Source: YA12-FULL-51-18 sp041665305
GTDB lineage: Bacteria > Elusimicrobiota > Elusimicrobia > Elusimicrobiales > UBA9959
Reading direction: 5' to 3'
Length of the DNA stretch: 57,866 nucleotides
Assembly (NCBI GenBank): GCA_041665305.1
Contig: JBAYJD010000015.1
Location: 1 to 57,866, forward strand
Under the pieces are notes generated by a model that was not told the DNA's origin, did no database searches, and was given only the letters and a program-made list of their open reading frames with translations. This document shows positions 1 to 8,960 of this stretch, in pieces. Every line of letters starts with the position of its first letter. Position 1 is the stretch's first letter. The position numbers and the translations under genes are program-made.

Positions 1-2130
1 AGTGAACGCCGTAACAGTGGGCGATGATACATCCGGCAGGGTTATCGTTATGGAACCATTGAGGCTCGCAGACACATTACCGGCGGCGTCCTTGGCCCAG
101 GCATATAATGTCTTAGCGCCGGCTGATGCGAAGACATAGCTCGCAGGCGCACCAGCAGTCCAACCACCCGCGCCGGGCAGCGGCCGGGTGGCTGACTCGT
201 TCACTAGGTAACCGGTCACACCGGTATCGTCGGTTGCCGTCAACGCCGTGATCGCTATATTAAGCGAACCTGAGGTTGCCGGGATAGTGAATGCCGTAAC
301 CGTGGGCGATGATACATCAGAGGCGCCGCCCGATATGGAAAAATTACACACACTATGGCTGCCGGTGAATGCCGTCATTGTCATATTATTCAGGCGCGCC
401 AGGGAACTTTGTTCGGATCTGAAAGCATAGTTGGACGCCAACGACACCTCAGAGGCGCCCGGAGTGGTGACATGAACAGAATAAGTATGCGCGGCGGGAT
501 TGACCGTCATTCTGAAGTGATAATCCGCTCCAGCGATGTATGGCACGGACAAATCGGAAGCGTATGCCCCCGCGTTGCGCACTTCGATAACACCGGTATT
601 GCTGAACCGGATAATTGCCGCCATATCGGCCACCACTGCCGCCGGGCCGGAGGAGAGCGCCGTCACGGCGTCGTCATTAGTGGCGTCAGGCGTGGCGTCG
701 AACTGCGCGGTGAAGATGCCGGACTGCTCCGCGAAAGGATAATTCTGGAAAGCCGTGGTCGCCGTCGCGCAGGCGCCGGTATTGTCTACGGTTACGGACA
801 CTCCGGCGGAAACGGCGTTATTGCCTGCCGCGTCATAAGCCCGGGCAGTGATCGTGTGAGCGGCGTTGGACAGCGAAGTCGTATTTAAGCTGTAGGCATA
901 GGGGCTGGAAGTATCGGAGCCCTGAAGCGAACCATCGACATAGAAATCGACCCTGGACACGCCGACATTATCGGAGGCGGACGCAGTCACGCCGATGGTT
1001 CCTGAGACCGTGGCTCCGGCCGTGGGAGCGGTGACCGAAACCGTGGGAGCGGCAGTGTCGGTGAAAACGGCGTTTACCGCGGCGTCGCTGTTCATGGTCA
1101 CAGCGCAGTGTCCCATACCGGAACAGGCGCCGGACCAGCCGGTAAAAGTTGAACCGGCAGCGGCGGCGGTGCTTAAAGTCGCGACCTCGCCTGAAGAGAA
1201 AGAGGCCGAGCAGGCGGCGCCGCAATTAATGCCGCCGCCGGAAACCGTACCGGCTCCGGTGCCGGATTTGGTAACGGTAAGCGTATAGGACCCGGGGTCC
1301 GTCACCACTTCGCGCGTGAAGCCGTCGGTATACAGGATCCGCGTAAAAGTTTCGTAATTGCTGTATAAACCATGCTTCATATAGTGATTGCCGGTCGCGG
1401 AACCGTCATTATATTGAAGGGTTGGAACATTTGTCACGCTCAATACCTGCGTGTAGCTGGAATCCCCCTCATCTTTGCGTTGGACACTCACGGATCCCGT
1501 ATTGTCTGTGGCGTATTTGACCGTGAGGATAAAGTCTATCCAGTGCCCTTTATTCAAGGAGCCGTTGGAAAGATCAAAATCCCTGCCCCGGTTTATCTCG
1601 CTCTCTCCCTGCACATCGCCGGCGCGCATACCGAAAACGATGGTATCATCCGGGGTGGCGCCGAAGCCCCACGCGGGATTAATGCCGTTATCGCCATGAA
1701 GCTGCAAAAAAATGCCCCAGGCGCCGTTACTATCGCCCACCAAAGTTTGCCAGGAAGGATCGAACTTCACGCTGAAAGAATATCGCACCGTACCGCTGGT
1801 TGCATTCTCATAAATGATGTTGTTACCCGCATCCTTCATGTGCACGACCTCGGACCGTTCGGTGTGGCCGGGACCGCCGCCGTCGCCGCTGCGCACCTCG
1901 AAGCGGGCGTAATAATTACCCTGGTGCCCGCCGCCGTCGCTTGCGGGCCTTACGGTAATGCGGCTGGGGTCGTTCGCGCTTATCTGGGTATGATTCCAGT
2001 TATGATCGCCGGAGCCTGTCACCAGGCCTGTCTCCCAGTCGCCGTAAAAAGAAACGGCCGCCTCCGCCGGAGACCCCGTTATGATAGACGACACCGCCAG
2101 CATAGAGACGACGAATATGAACTGTTTCAT
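1..2130 (-). CDS. Secreted modular polysaccharide-lyase-like protein, 3' end cut by window
   Basis: An open frame runs without a stop from ATG at 2128-2130 to the first base of the window (710 codons). A Gly-rich Shine-Dalgarno (GGGGGAG) precedes it. Residues 1-25 are a Sec signal peptide ending AEA. Residues about 25-265 resemble the heparin-lyase-I/PL20-type jelly-roll lyase domain (GDWETG start, RFEVRSGD, ERSEV). They are followed by an InlB-like divergent repeat (about 270-345, two Cys pairs), a bacterial Ig-like domain (PTVSVTAPTAGATVSG, about 350-440), a lectin-like beta-sandwich (about 450-595) and a repeated segment starting SSPTVTAFT that appears twice before the edge. It probably binds and cleaves an acidic polysaccharide outside the cell. 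It is the last visible gene of the operon begun by the C11 protease. Lyase activity is inferred from the fold only. Confidence 0.75.
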   Translation of the reverse strand, partial: MKQFIFVVSMLAVSSIITGSPAEAAVSFYGDWETGLVTGSGDHNWNHTQISANDPSRITVRPASDGGGHQGNYYARFEVRSGDGGGPGHTERSEVVHMKDAGNNIIYENATSGTVRYSFSVKFDPSWQTLVGDSNGAWGIFLQLHGDNGINPAWGFGATPDDTIVFGMRAGDVQGESEINRGRDFDLSNGSLNKGHWIDFILTVKYATDNTGSVSVQRKDEGDSSYTQVLSVTNVPTLQYNDGSATGNHYMKHGLYSNYETFTRILYTDGFTREVVTDPGSYTLTVTKSGTGAGTVSGGGINCGAACSASFSSGEVATLSTAAAAGSTFTGWSGACSGMGHCAVTMNSDAAVNAVFTDTAAPTVSVTAPTAGATVSGTIGVTASASDNVGVSRVDFYVDGSLQGSDTSSPYAYSLNTTSLSNAAHTITARAYDAAGNNAVSAGVSVTVDNTGACATATTAFQNYPFAEQSGIFTAQFDATPDATNDDAVTALSSGPAAVVADMAAIIRFSNTGVIEVRNAGAYASDLSVPYIAGADYHFRMTVNPAAHTYSVHVTTPGASEVSLASNYAFRSEQSSLARLNNMTMTAFTGSHSVCNFSISGGASDVSSPTVTAFTIPATSGSLNIAITALTATDDTGVTGYLVNESATRPLPGAGGWTAGAPASYVFASAGAKTLYAWAKDAAGNVSASLNGSITITLPDVSSPTVTAFT

Positions 2131-2207
2131 AAAGATTCTCCCCCTGACCTGAATCCTTCAACAGTACGGTACGCTACGGAATGTGGTTATTAAATAACTT
2201 ACGGCAT

Positions 2208-2870
2208 TTACGGTTTGCCTTTAAAGCTGCCGGCGACCTTTTCGAAAATGTTCAAACTCTTCTGAAAACCGGCGGCGGAAGCGGTAAAGTGCAGGACATA
2301 AAATCCATCTATGGCCGGAAGAACATACAGTTTTTCCTTAAGTTTTACGCTTTCTCCGGATTTGCTTTCCGGGTGCAGATAGGCGAGTTTTGCCCGCGAC
2401 AGCTCGAACGCCGCACGGCCGTTAAGCTTTATTTGTTTGACCGGCGAGTAGGATTCTCTTTCATTTTTTGTCTCGCCCAGGATATTAGCCGAATTGCGCT
2501 CTATAAAATCCTTATAGCCGGAGAAGTCGGCGTTATCCTTGGCGTAATAGGAGACATAGATCGCGGTAGGCGAGCCGGCCGCCGCCTGGAGGCCCGCCTT
2601 CGGCGCGCTTTTCGGAGAAGCGGAAGCTGGGGACCGGACTACCGGGGCGATAAGCTCTATTTCGTATATCTTATATTTTTCGTCCCTGGCTTTTTCCCTC
2701 TCCAGCCGCCAGCCGGACGGGATGGCGCAGGAAAAATAATCCTTATCCATCGTGTAACCGGTGAATTGCGGGGCCGCGGGCTTGGCCGCCGCCCCCTTTT
2801 CGGTTCCCGCGGCATGGCAGGAACTGTGTAGGACTGCGAAAACCGTTACCGCAAAAATAAATGTTTTCAT
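2208..2870 (-). CDS. Small secreted PsbP/DUF1795-like protein
   Basis: A 220-residue protein with a clear signal peptide (MKTFIFAVTVFAVLHSSCHA) and a compact alpha/beta region beginning YTMDKDYFSCAIPSGWRLE. That opening resembles the 'f-f-i-P-gW' start of PsbP/MOG1-like domains; the similarity is by eye and the function is unknown. Its ATG overlaps the TGA of the upstream gene by four bases (ATGA, 2867-2870), so translation is almost certainly coupled. The operon context (clostripain protease upstream, polysaccharide-lyase-like protein downstream) suggests an extracytoplasmic role. Confidence 0.7.
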   Translation of the reverse strand: MKTFIFAVTVFAVLHSSCHAAGTEKGAAAKPAAPQFTGYTMDKDYFSCAIPSGWRLEREKARDEKYKIYEIELIAPVVRSPASASPKSAPKAGLQAAAGSPTAIYVSYYAKDNADFSGYKDFIERNSANILGETKNERESYSPVKQIKLNGRAAFELSRAKLAYLHPESKSGESVKLKEKLYVLPAIDGFYVLHFTASAAGFQKSLNIFEKVAGSFKGKP

Positions 2871-4636
2871 AAGATCGGCGGCGCTCCTTGTTTGACGAAC
2901 GAACCGGTTTTGGCGCTCTTTGTCCCGGACCGGATCTCGCTGTCGAAGGCCTCGTAGCCGTTTTTATACGGTCCCAGATCGGTCATATCCTTGCGGAGCT
3001 TCTCCAGGGCCGGCGTACCGATCTCGCCCGCCGCGCCGTAGATCTCCTCCGGCGTCATCTCCAGCGCCTCCTCCTGGCTCAAGGCCGAAGATTCAAGTTC
3101 GGCTCTTGCTTCGGCTTTCATGGCGGACCTGCGGGACTGCTCCGCCGCAACAGCTTCCAGGATCTGCGCCGAGGCCGCGTCTATGGACGGCAATTCGGCG
3201 AAATACCGCTGACGCACCATGGAAGCGAATTTCTTGGAACCTGAAGCGGAAAATTCCGCGGCTATCTCCAGTCGCTTAACGGCATAGTTTGAAACCAGGC
3301 GCAGGTCTTTTAACAGTTTCGCGAACTCTGGATCCTTTTTCAGCTTTTCTCCGAGGTAGAGCGCTTCCAGCGACATGGCTTCTATCTCGCTTTCTTGCAC
3401 CTGCGGGTTGTACAAGACCTTTTTTTTGGCCCAGGCGTCCCGCATCTGATGCCCGGCCTCATAAACCACCAGCGGAGAAAGATATTTTGCCGCGGCCCGC
3501 AGCTGTTCTTCATTCTTCATCAGGGAAGCGGCGGTACAGCCTTTCATCTGCATGAATCTCTGGATAGTGTCGGAATCAAGCGTAATGGTTCCAGATGCGC
3601 CGTCGTAACCGGAATAGGTCAGGTCTATCGGGAGCACGGAGAGTTTTAACTTCGCGCCGCCAGAGTAAAAAGCCAGCACCTTCTCTCCGGCCCGCGTGCC
3701 GGCCAGCTCTTTTGAGACCGCGGTGTTAAGCATTGCACCCAGCACCTCCCGCTCCCGGTACGGCAGGACTTCTTTCGGCAGGGGTTTTCTGTACGCGTTT
3801 ATAACAAGCTTCAGGTCGGGGGCCACTGCGATACGGCTGCCGTCGAAAAATGAACCCAGCAGATAGCCCTGTTCCGTGAGGCTCTTGTCGTGAAGTTGCG
3901 CCGCCTGCTGCGGGGAAAGCGCCCCGGACCGCATTACCTTGGTTACAGCCAGCCGCAACAGGGCCTGCTTTTTTATTTCCGCCTTTCGGCCTGCGCCGCC
4001 GTATTCCTGAAACCGTCCGCCTTCCTCTACCAGCCGGTCTATTACCGCGTTGCGTTCCCTGAGCGTCCAGGTCAGCCAGTCGGCTTCGACGACTTTAACC
4101 CCTTCGTCTTTTTCCACATCGCCCCATGAGATGCTTCTGGGACCATGCATCCTTCCGAATATCACCTTCCATTGCCGGATGGCTCTTTTTACGATCTCAA
4201 TTTTCTCAACCGGGTAATCGGGTCGGTATTTTTTAAGCCAGGAAAGGAGTTTTTCGGGTTCCGGCCCCACGCCCACCATCGACAGGGGCTTGCCCGCATC
4301 CATCCTTATGGTAAGCGCCAGGTTGAGGCTATTGGCATTCGAGTCATCCCAGGACATAGCCAGGAGCTCTTTAAGATCTTTCAGCGCTTCAGCCCGCGCC
4401 TTCAGCGACGCCTCTCTCTGCGGCTCGGTTTCCGACAGGGCGGAAATGACGGGTTTGTCCGCTAAAAATTCTTCGGCGGCGGCGGGATCGCCTTTGGAAA
4501 TAGCGGTTTCGTAGGAGGCCAGCCGGGTCTCCTGCTCCGGGGTCAGGCAGAAACCCGGGCCCCGGAACCCGCAAAGCGCCAGCCAGGCCGCAGCGGCGGC
4601 GGGCAGTACTCTTCTAAAGAATCGTGTGCCTGACAT
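2867..4636 (-). CDS. Secreted protein of unknown function with degenerate zinc-protease-like motif
   Basis: A 589-residue protein with a signal peptide (RRVLPAAAAAWLALCGF) and a long helical, charged body. I do not recognise a family. Near residue 395 the sequence reads VVYEAGHQMRDAW, followed about 20 residues later by ESEIEAMSLEALY. This has the look of an HExxH...E zinc-protease site whose first His is replaced by Tyr (YEAGH). It could therefore be a catalytically dead metallopeptidase relative or a chance match. It starts five bases after the stop of the C11 protease gene and overlaps the next gene by four bases, so it is an operon member. Confidence 0.65.
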   Translation of the reverse strand: MSGTRFFRRVLPAAAAAWLALCGFRGPGFCLTPEQETRLASYETAISKGDPAAAEEFLADKPVISALSETEPQREASLKARAEALKDLKELLAMSWDDSNANSLNLALTIRMDAGKPLSMVGVGPEPEKLLSWLKKYRPDYPVEKIEIVKRAIRQWKVIFGRMHGPRSISWGDVEKDEGVKVVEADWLTWTLRERNAVIDRLVEEGGRFQEYGGAGRKAEIKKQALLRLAVTKVMRSGALSPQQAAQLHDKSLTEQGYLLGSFFDGSRIAVAPDLKLVINAYRKPLPKEVLPYREREVLGAMLNTAVSKELAGTRAGEKVLAFYSGGAKLKLSVLPIDLTYSGYDGASGTITLDSDTIQRFMQMKGCTAASLMKNEEQLRAAAKYLSPLVVYEAGHQMRDAWAKKKVLYNPQVQESEIEAMSLEALYLGEKLKKDPEFAKLLKDLRLVSNYAVKRLEIAAEFSASGSKKFASMVRQRYFAELPSIDAASAQILEAVAAEQSRRSAMKAEARAELESSALSQEEALEMTPEEIYGAAGEIGTPALEKLRKDMTDLGPYKNGYEAFDSEIRSGTKSAKTGSFVKQGAPPIL

Positions 4637-4641
4637 AAGTT

Positions 4642-5958
4642 TTACGGTTTTTTAAGCCGCTCCTCTGAGATCTCGCGGATGAAATCGTCCCAGATAGAAT
4701 CGCGCGCGAAAGTAAATTTCTCGTATTCATCCGACTTGTAGAATGCCTCCGGCAAATAGATGGACAGGCCGTGAGCCCGCTTGACAAAACCCGTGTCGCT
4801 TATTACAAGGGTGTTAGCGATGTAATTCTGAAGAGCGGCTCCCGCGTTTCTTACCGCCTGATTTTTCGCCGCCGCCTTGTCTACATTGCCGATGTAATCG
4901 TACAGGTCCTTGAAATCCTGTTCGGCAAAATGATGCGTGGCCTTCGCCACGGCTTTCGAAGCGGCGGCCGCAAAGACCTTCGGGTCGTTCCTGACCGCAG
5001 CGACCCAGCTGTCAAGCCTTTCCACAAAACCCGGCAAAGCGGAAGTACGCACGGCGGAAAGCGTCACGGAAGAACGCTGGACCGAGTCGCCGTAATAGGC
5101 CCCGTAAGCGCCCACCAGGATAACGCCGAAACCCTCGGCGTCCAGATCGGGGTTCTCATCGAGCATGCTCAGCAGATTGGCATAGGAATAACTGGTGCCC
5201 GGAATGGTTTCTTCGGAGCCGACCACCACTTCAACGGCATCTTTCAGTTCATAAGCAACCTCGGCCATCTGCATCAGGCAGGCGTCAGTGGCGAAAACAT
5301 CCACTTTACGGCCCAAAGCTTGCTTTACCTGCGTCATAGCCCGGCCCAGTTGATCGACGGTTATTGTGTTGCCGCTGACATCATCGTATGAGACACCGTA
5401 AAATCCTTTGCCGTGATTCCACACTATCACGGCCACTTTTTTGGCCGGGAACCGGCGGATCCCGCGTTTTACGAACCGGACCAGATGGGCCGCGCTGCCC
5501 ATATCCCGGTCATTAGAGGTATAGATCACGGGGGAGGTTATCTTCTCGGGAGAGTCGTCCCTTTGTACATAAATGGTCTTGGAACCGCGTTGAAATTGTA
5601 TATTTCCGGAAGCAGGGTCCGCACCAACTATCCCGTATTCCGCCACCACGGAAACGTTATCGGAGGAGCCGACCGTTTCCATATCGTTTATACTCCTGGC
5701 GGCGGGGCCGCGCAAACCGAGGTCGTTGAGGCCGTTTAGAAATACCAGGACCAGCCACTCGCGCTGCGCAGCGGGTGCGACCACAGGCGCGGCCGCGGGC
5801 TTAGGAGCCACAGGGCTAGGGGGCTGGACCGCGTCCGCCGCCGCTTTCAGCCAGTCTTGGTCCGCCATGAGGCCGGAAAAAGCTGCGTTCTGCGCGTTCA
5901 CATTGACTGTCAAAGCGGCGCAGGCCGTCATAAACATCAGCAGGATCTTCCGTTCCAT
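4642..5958 (-). CDS. Clostripain-family (C11) cysteine protease, secreted
   Basis: A 438-residue protein: signal peptide (residues 1-22), Pro/Ala-rich linker (about 44-64), then the C11 catalytic domain. The family's catalytic His lies in VIVWNHGKGF (His182) and the Cys in ATDACLMQ (Cys227), with spacing like that of clostripain. A C-terminal block HGLSIYLPEAF is also typical of the family. C11 enzymes cleave after Arg/Lys and often mature autocatalytically. The start has an AAGGA Shine-Dalgarno. It is the first gene of an operon reading 5958 to beyond position 1, driven by the promoter at 6108-6135. A gutted copy of the same family lies at 18097-18558. Confidence 0.93.
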   Translation of the reverse strand: MERKILLMFMTACAALTVNVNAQNAAFSGLMADQDWLKAAADAVQPPSPVAPKPAAAPVVAPAAQREWLVLVFLNGLNDLGLRGPAARSINDMETVGSSDNVSVVAEYGIVGADPASGNIQFQRGSKTIYVQRDDSPEKITSPVIYTSNDRDMGSAAHLVRFVKRGIRRFPAKKVAVIVWNHGKGFYGVSYDDVSGNTITVDQLGRAMTQVKQALGRKVDVFATDACLMQMAEVAYELKDAVEVVVGSEETIPGTSYSYANLLSMLDENPDLDAEGFGVILVGAYGAYYGDSVQRSSVTLSAVRTSALPGFVERLDSWVAAVRNDPKVFAAAASKAVAKATHHFAEQDFKDLYDYIGNVDKAAAKNQAVRNAGAALQNYIANTLVISDTGFVKRAHGLSIYLPEAFYKSDEYEKFTFARDSIWDDFIREISEERLKKP

Positions 5959-6031
5959 ATTTCAGTCCTTTACGCAAATTCGTCTCTCGATATAGTATCG
6001 CTCCGAAAAATCCAGTTCGCAAAGGTCGTTA

Positions 6032-6058
6032 GGCCCAACTCGGACAAGGCTTTGGGCC
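6032..6058 (-). promoter_or_regulatory. Inverted repeat in the C11-operon leader
   Basis: GGCCCAA and TTGGGCC are separated by 13 bases in the roughly 145-nt untranslated leader between the 6108-6135 promoter and the ATG at 5958. It could form a leader hairpin or be a protein-binding site. No function can be assigned from sequence. Confidence 0.35.
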
Positions 6059-6107
6059 TATACACATCCGACTATCACGACGAAGCCCTCGAAGAAGGCG
6101 CGTCAAT

Positions 6108-6135
6108 AGTATAGCAGACCCAATTGACTTGTCAA
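6108..6135 (-). promoter_or_regulatory. Sigma70-like promoter of the C11-protease operon
   Basis: On the minus strand: TTGACA (6130-6135), a 16-bp spacer and TATACT (6108-6113). This is one of the best consensus matches in the window. It faces the C11-protease gene 150 bases away and has no competing gene in between. Confidence 0.75.
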
Positions 6136-6201
6136 TACCATAGCGAATACAGCCCTATTTTAAAAAATTGGACTATGCTCGTCGGGAGCTGAGGATTTGA
6201 G

Positions 6202-6570
6202 TTATTTGATTCCGGACTTCAGCTTGATAACGAGGCCTGATGCGCTTATATCGTTTTCAGCCGTTATAATAACGGCGTCGCCGCCGATGGCGGCCGCTTT
6301 CTCGCGAAGGAAATTGTATACTTTGTCTTTCGGACGGTTTGCCGCGAGAGCTGAATATTTGTCTACGCTGACTATTCCAATTTCCACATATGGGGCTACA
6401 GGGCGGCCTGTCTGGAGTATCTTGACCGTCGCGACTGAAGTCGGCGGATACCGCTTCCCCATAGCCATAACCCGCTCCGTGGCGCAACCCGGCATGAATA
6501 ATGCTACCAGCTTTTCAAGCATTGTTCTGCTTGTTTTGGTTATCCTGTCCATAAGGCTTAACAAACGCAT
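6202..6570 (-). CDS. Small YbjQ/RcsF-like domain protein, possible lipoprotein
   Basis: About 122 residues. The C-terminal 80 residues (PPTSVATVKIL, YVEIGIVSVDKYSA, AAAIGGDAVIITAEND) match the pattern of small alpha/beta proteins related to YbjQ/RcsF-like domains, where the 'GaDavI' strand is conserved. Near residue 30 there is an imperfect lipobox (LFMPGC), so it may be lipid-anchored. The start is uncertain: the frame opens upstream at a TTG (6594), ATGs occur at 6570 and 6552, and none has a convincing Shine-Dalgarno. A palindromic repeat element lies just upstream (6604-6647). Confidence 0.6.
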   Translation of the reverse strand: MRLLSLMDRITKTSRTMLEKLVALFMPGCATERVMAMGKRYPPTSVATVKILQTGRPVAPYVEIGIVSVDKYSALAANRPKDKVYNFLREKAAAIGGDAVIITAENDISASGLVIKLKSGIK

Positions 6571-6603
6571 CAAACAGGGCGTCCGGGTTTGCAATGGATA
6601 AAA

Positions 6604-6647
6604 AACCCGTGTCGTGTACGATAAAATGTCGTCTTACGACATTTTAT
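6604..6647 (-). repeat. Palindromic intergenic repeat, module A, minus orientation
   Basis: ATAAAATGTCGT and its perfect complement ACGACATTTTAT flank a CTT loop (6621-6647). They are preceded by CCCGTGTCG, the reverse complement of the B-module flank seen at 32228-32236. This is the only copy in the window lying in the minus orientation. It sits between the divergent YbjQ-like and XRE genes. Confidence 0.75.
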
Positions 6648-6742
6648 TCCCCCGCATTTTCATACTACAACAGTGCCGTAGGAACTGTCAACTGTTCTAT
6701 TGGCATCTTCCGGCGTGACACAAATTGTCCTTTAATAGAGTA

Positions 6743-7078
6743 ATGGACACTTTTTACGCGGAAATAGGCGGGCGCATGAGGTCTGTGCGGGAAGCCCTGC
6801 GGATGACGCAGGCCCAGGTGGCCGAGGGCGCCGGGATAGACGCCTCTTTTTACGGGCAGATAGAACGCGGCGTCAACACTCCTAGCCTTAAAACTTTTGC
6901 CGACATCGCCGGCGCCCTGAAAACGGACCCGGCCGATCTGCTTCCAAAACGCGCGCCGGGGCGGGAGCGCCTTTATGAAACCGCAGTCGAAAAGCTGCTT
7001 TACGGCCTGGACCCCAAACGAAAAGCCCTTGTCCTAGGCCTGGTAAAAGATATAGTAGCCCGCTACAAATCCGAATAA
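6743..7078 (+). CDS. XRE-family helix-turn-helix regulator
   Basis: About 111 residues. Residues 4-60 form a Cro/C1-type helix-turn-helix: IGGRMRSVREALRMTQAQVA, followed by GIDASFYGQIERGVNTPSLKTFADIAGAL. The rest is a short basic/helical tail. It is a single-domain DNA-binding protein, probably a dimer, like many SinR/phage-type repressors. The frame extends to a TTG at 6725, but the ATG at 6743 begins just before the domain; neither has a strong Shine-Dalgarno. It stands alone between a divergent gene and a convergent operon. Its targets are unknown; the palindromes just upstream are possible but unproven operators. Confidence 0.85.
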   Translation: MDTFYAEIGGRMRSVREALRMTQAQVAEGAGIDASFYGQIERGVNTPSLKTFADIAGALKTDPADLLPKRAPGRERLYETAVEKLLYGLDPKRKALVLGLVKDIVARYKSE

Positions 7079-7080
7079 AC

Positions 7081-7200
7081 TCAAAAGGAGCCAGCCTCCT
7101 TTTTGATGCTTTAGGCATTAAAAGCCACAAAAGGAGCCAGGCTCCTTTTGTGGGCTCCTTTTGTGGCTCCTTTTGGGGTTGGTCCTTTTTGGGGCTACTT
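7081..7200. terminator. Tandem palindromes between convergent genes (bidirectional terminator region)
   Basis: Two adjacent perfect inverted repeats: AAAAGGAG/CTCCTTTT near 7083-7105, and CACAAAAGGAGCC/GGCTCCTTTTGTG around a single A near 7127-7153. Several direct copies of GGCTCCTTTTG or close variants, each ending in a T-run, follow up to 7200. Placed between the 3' ends of the XRE gene (+) and the FecR gene (-), they are best read as terminators for both strands. The repeated CTCCTTTT units suggest local slippage or duplication. Confidence 0.65.
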
Positions 7201-7211
7201 TTTGGGGATAG

Positions 7212-8867
7212 TTATCGTATCGCGAAACTATCGGCGGTGGTGGTAGCGGATTTTTGCTGCGATAGTATTTCCGGGGCTATCAGCACATCGATGTTGCGGC
7301 CCTGGAATAGATTCGAGGTAACGGCCAATTCAAGGTTAAAACTGCCTTCCTTGACGAATGAACCGGCCGGGTCGGCGGGGTTAAAGGTCGTATCCATTAT
7401 CTTTCCGTCGTTCAGGACAAGCAGTTTACGCGAGGAAAGGGTGGAACCGTCCTCATATGTGCTAGTGACCATAAAATCCGCTTTTCCCGGGCCGCTAGGG
7501 TACACCTCGGTTGTCACGGGGTTGATCGTGGCGGAGTAATCGGGGTCGGACGGGTAAGGGCCTCCCCAAAGACCCGCGTTATCCGTGATATTCGTGCCGC
7601 CGGCGCTCACATCAGCGAGGTCCGCGGGGTTCAGGGTCGTTTTTTCAAGGACGGCAAGCGCGCCTGAAGCGTTTACCACCTTCTGCGTAAAGGTAAATTG
7701 ACCGGCTGTGCTGGAATTATAATCCTGCGTCTGCTGGAACTGGGCGCGCTCATCGGCGTTCAGGCCGCCCGTACCCGCTCCGACAGCCAGGGCCACGCCG
7801 GGCCCGGATAGTATCTGCTTGTAATCAATGGAGGAAGGATAGTACCGCGAGCCCACGCCCGCGCCGTAACCGGAGAAATCGATCGACACGGGATTGCCGA
7901 AATCTATGGTCTCTTTCACGCTGTCTATCGTATTGGTCAGGTACACCTCGAAATACTTCATCCAGTTGACGGGCGCGGTCTTTGAAAAATACATGCCGTT
8001 TATTATTCCGCCAACCTGGCTGATATCATCCGGGATCTTATTTTGAAACCTCTCTATCAGATGGCCCCAGTCCAGGCGGCCTTCTTCAGCCCGGCGGCTG
8101 AGGAACAACAGCTTGAATTCTTTGTTGGAAGGCCTCAGCAGGTATTCTTCTATGCGCACGCGCTTGCCGAATGCGTCTATGGAATCCTTGCCCAGCTGCG
8201 CCTCGTTGGCCTTCAATTCGCGGTTGCGCAGTTCCTCAAGCATGGTGCGGGTGCGTTCCCTGGCGGTCTCCTGGCGCACGGCCATCGGCCGCGCGGCCAA
8301 CCCCGCGCTTTCGTCCTTCAGCGAAACCGTTTCCGGCGGGGTCATGCCGTCCATGCCTACCTTTATCCTTTCTTCGGAAGAAACGACCGCCATGGCGCCT
8401 TTGGAATCGTTAACCTCCACCAGGCCTTCGGAGACGTTCATCTCGGTGCCGCCGTCCTTGGCGACATCGAGATCGAACTCGGTGCCGCGCACGGCGCAGA
8501 CGGCCGACGGGGTGCGAACTTCGAAACGGCTGGAAAAATAACCGGCCACCGCCGCTTTAAGCCTGCCGAATTTCAGCTGGAAGCCGGCTTTCTTTTTACC
8601 CGTGGCATCGACCGAAAAAAGTGTGTTGTTCCCCAGCATAAATCTGGAGCCGTCCGGGAAAAAGACCCCCGCCTTTGAATCGTTCCCGGTACGGATCTCG
8701 GCGCCTGCCGCTATGCGCACCTTATTTTCCACCGGGACCCACGCCGCCGCGGGTCCCGTGCGGGCCTCCACTTTTCCTTCCGGCGCCATTATTATATCCT
8801 GCGTCACGGCTCCCAGGCAGGGCTGCGCCGCCAAAAGCGGCAGAAGAACGAGATGTAGGGCTTTCAT
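7212..8867 (-). CDS. FecR-domain secreted protein
   Basis: 551 residues. The start is taken as the ATG at 8865-8867, which has an AGGAG Shine-Dalgarno five bases upstream and begins a signal peptide (MKALHLVLLPLLAAQPCLGA). Residues about 25-165 are a FecR-type domain (AGAEIRTGNDSKAGVFFPDG, VRTPSAVCAVRGTEFDL) of the kind found in secreted proteins, not the TonB-coupled sigma regulators. The remaining 380 residues are beta-rich and unrecognised. It lies 93 bases downstream of the beta-barrel gene on the same strand, so probably is the last gene of the surface-protein operon, and it ends at a bidirectional terminator region. Confidence 0.8.
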   Translation of the reverse strand: MKALHLVLLPLLAAQPCLGAVTQDIIMAPEGKVEARTGPAAAWVPVENKVRIAAGAEIRTGNDSKAGVFFPDGSRFMLGNNTLFSVDATGKKKAGFQLKFGRLKAAVAGYFSSRFEVRTPSAVCAVRGTEFDLDVAKDGGTEMNVSEGLVEVNDSKGAMAVVSSEERIKVGMDGMTPPETVSLKDESAGLAARPMAVRQETARERTRTMLEELRNRELKANEAQLGKDSIDAFGKRVRIEEYLLRPSNKEFKLLFLSRRAEEGRLDWGHLIERFQNKIPDDISQVGGIINGMYFSKTAPVNWMKYFEVYLTNTIDSVKETIDFGNPVSIDFSGYGAGVGSRYYPSSIDYKQILSGPGVALAVGAGTGGLNADERAQFQQTQDYNSSTAGQFTFTQKVVNASGALAVLEKTTLNPADLADVSAGGTNITDNAGLWGGPYPSDPDYSATINPVTTEVYPSGPGKADFMVTSTYEDGSTLSSRKLLVLNDGKIMDTTFNPADPAGSFVKEGSFNLELAVTSNLFQGRNIDVLIAPEILSQQKSATTTADSFAIR

Positions 8868-8960
8868 AATTAGTCTCCTGACGACCAAAGTCACAAGACA
8901 CGGACCGCAAGTAACTCAGAAATCCTCAACCGGCGGCTTATAGCATTAAGCCTGCGACGG

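Noticed and set aside
355..2193. Plus-strand open frames at the window start
   Set aside because: The minus-strand frame is continuous over all 2130 bases and encodes a signal peptide and recognisable domains; the plus-strand frames are its shadows.
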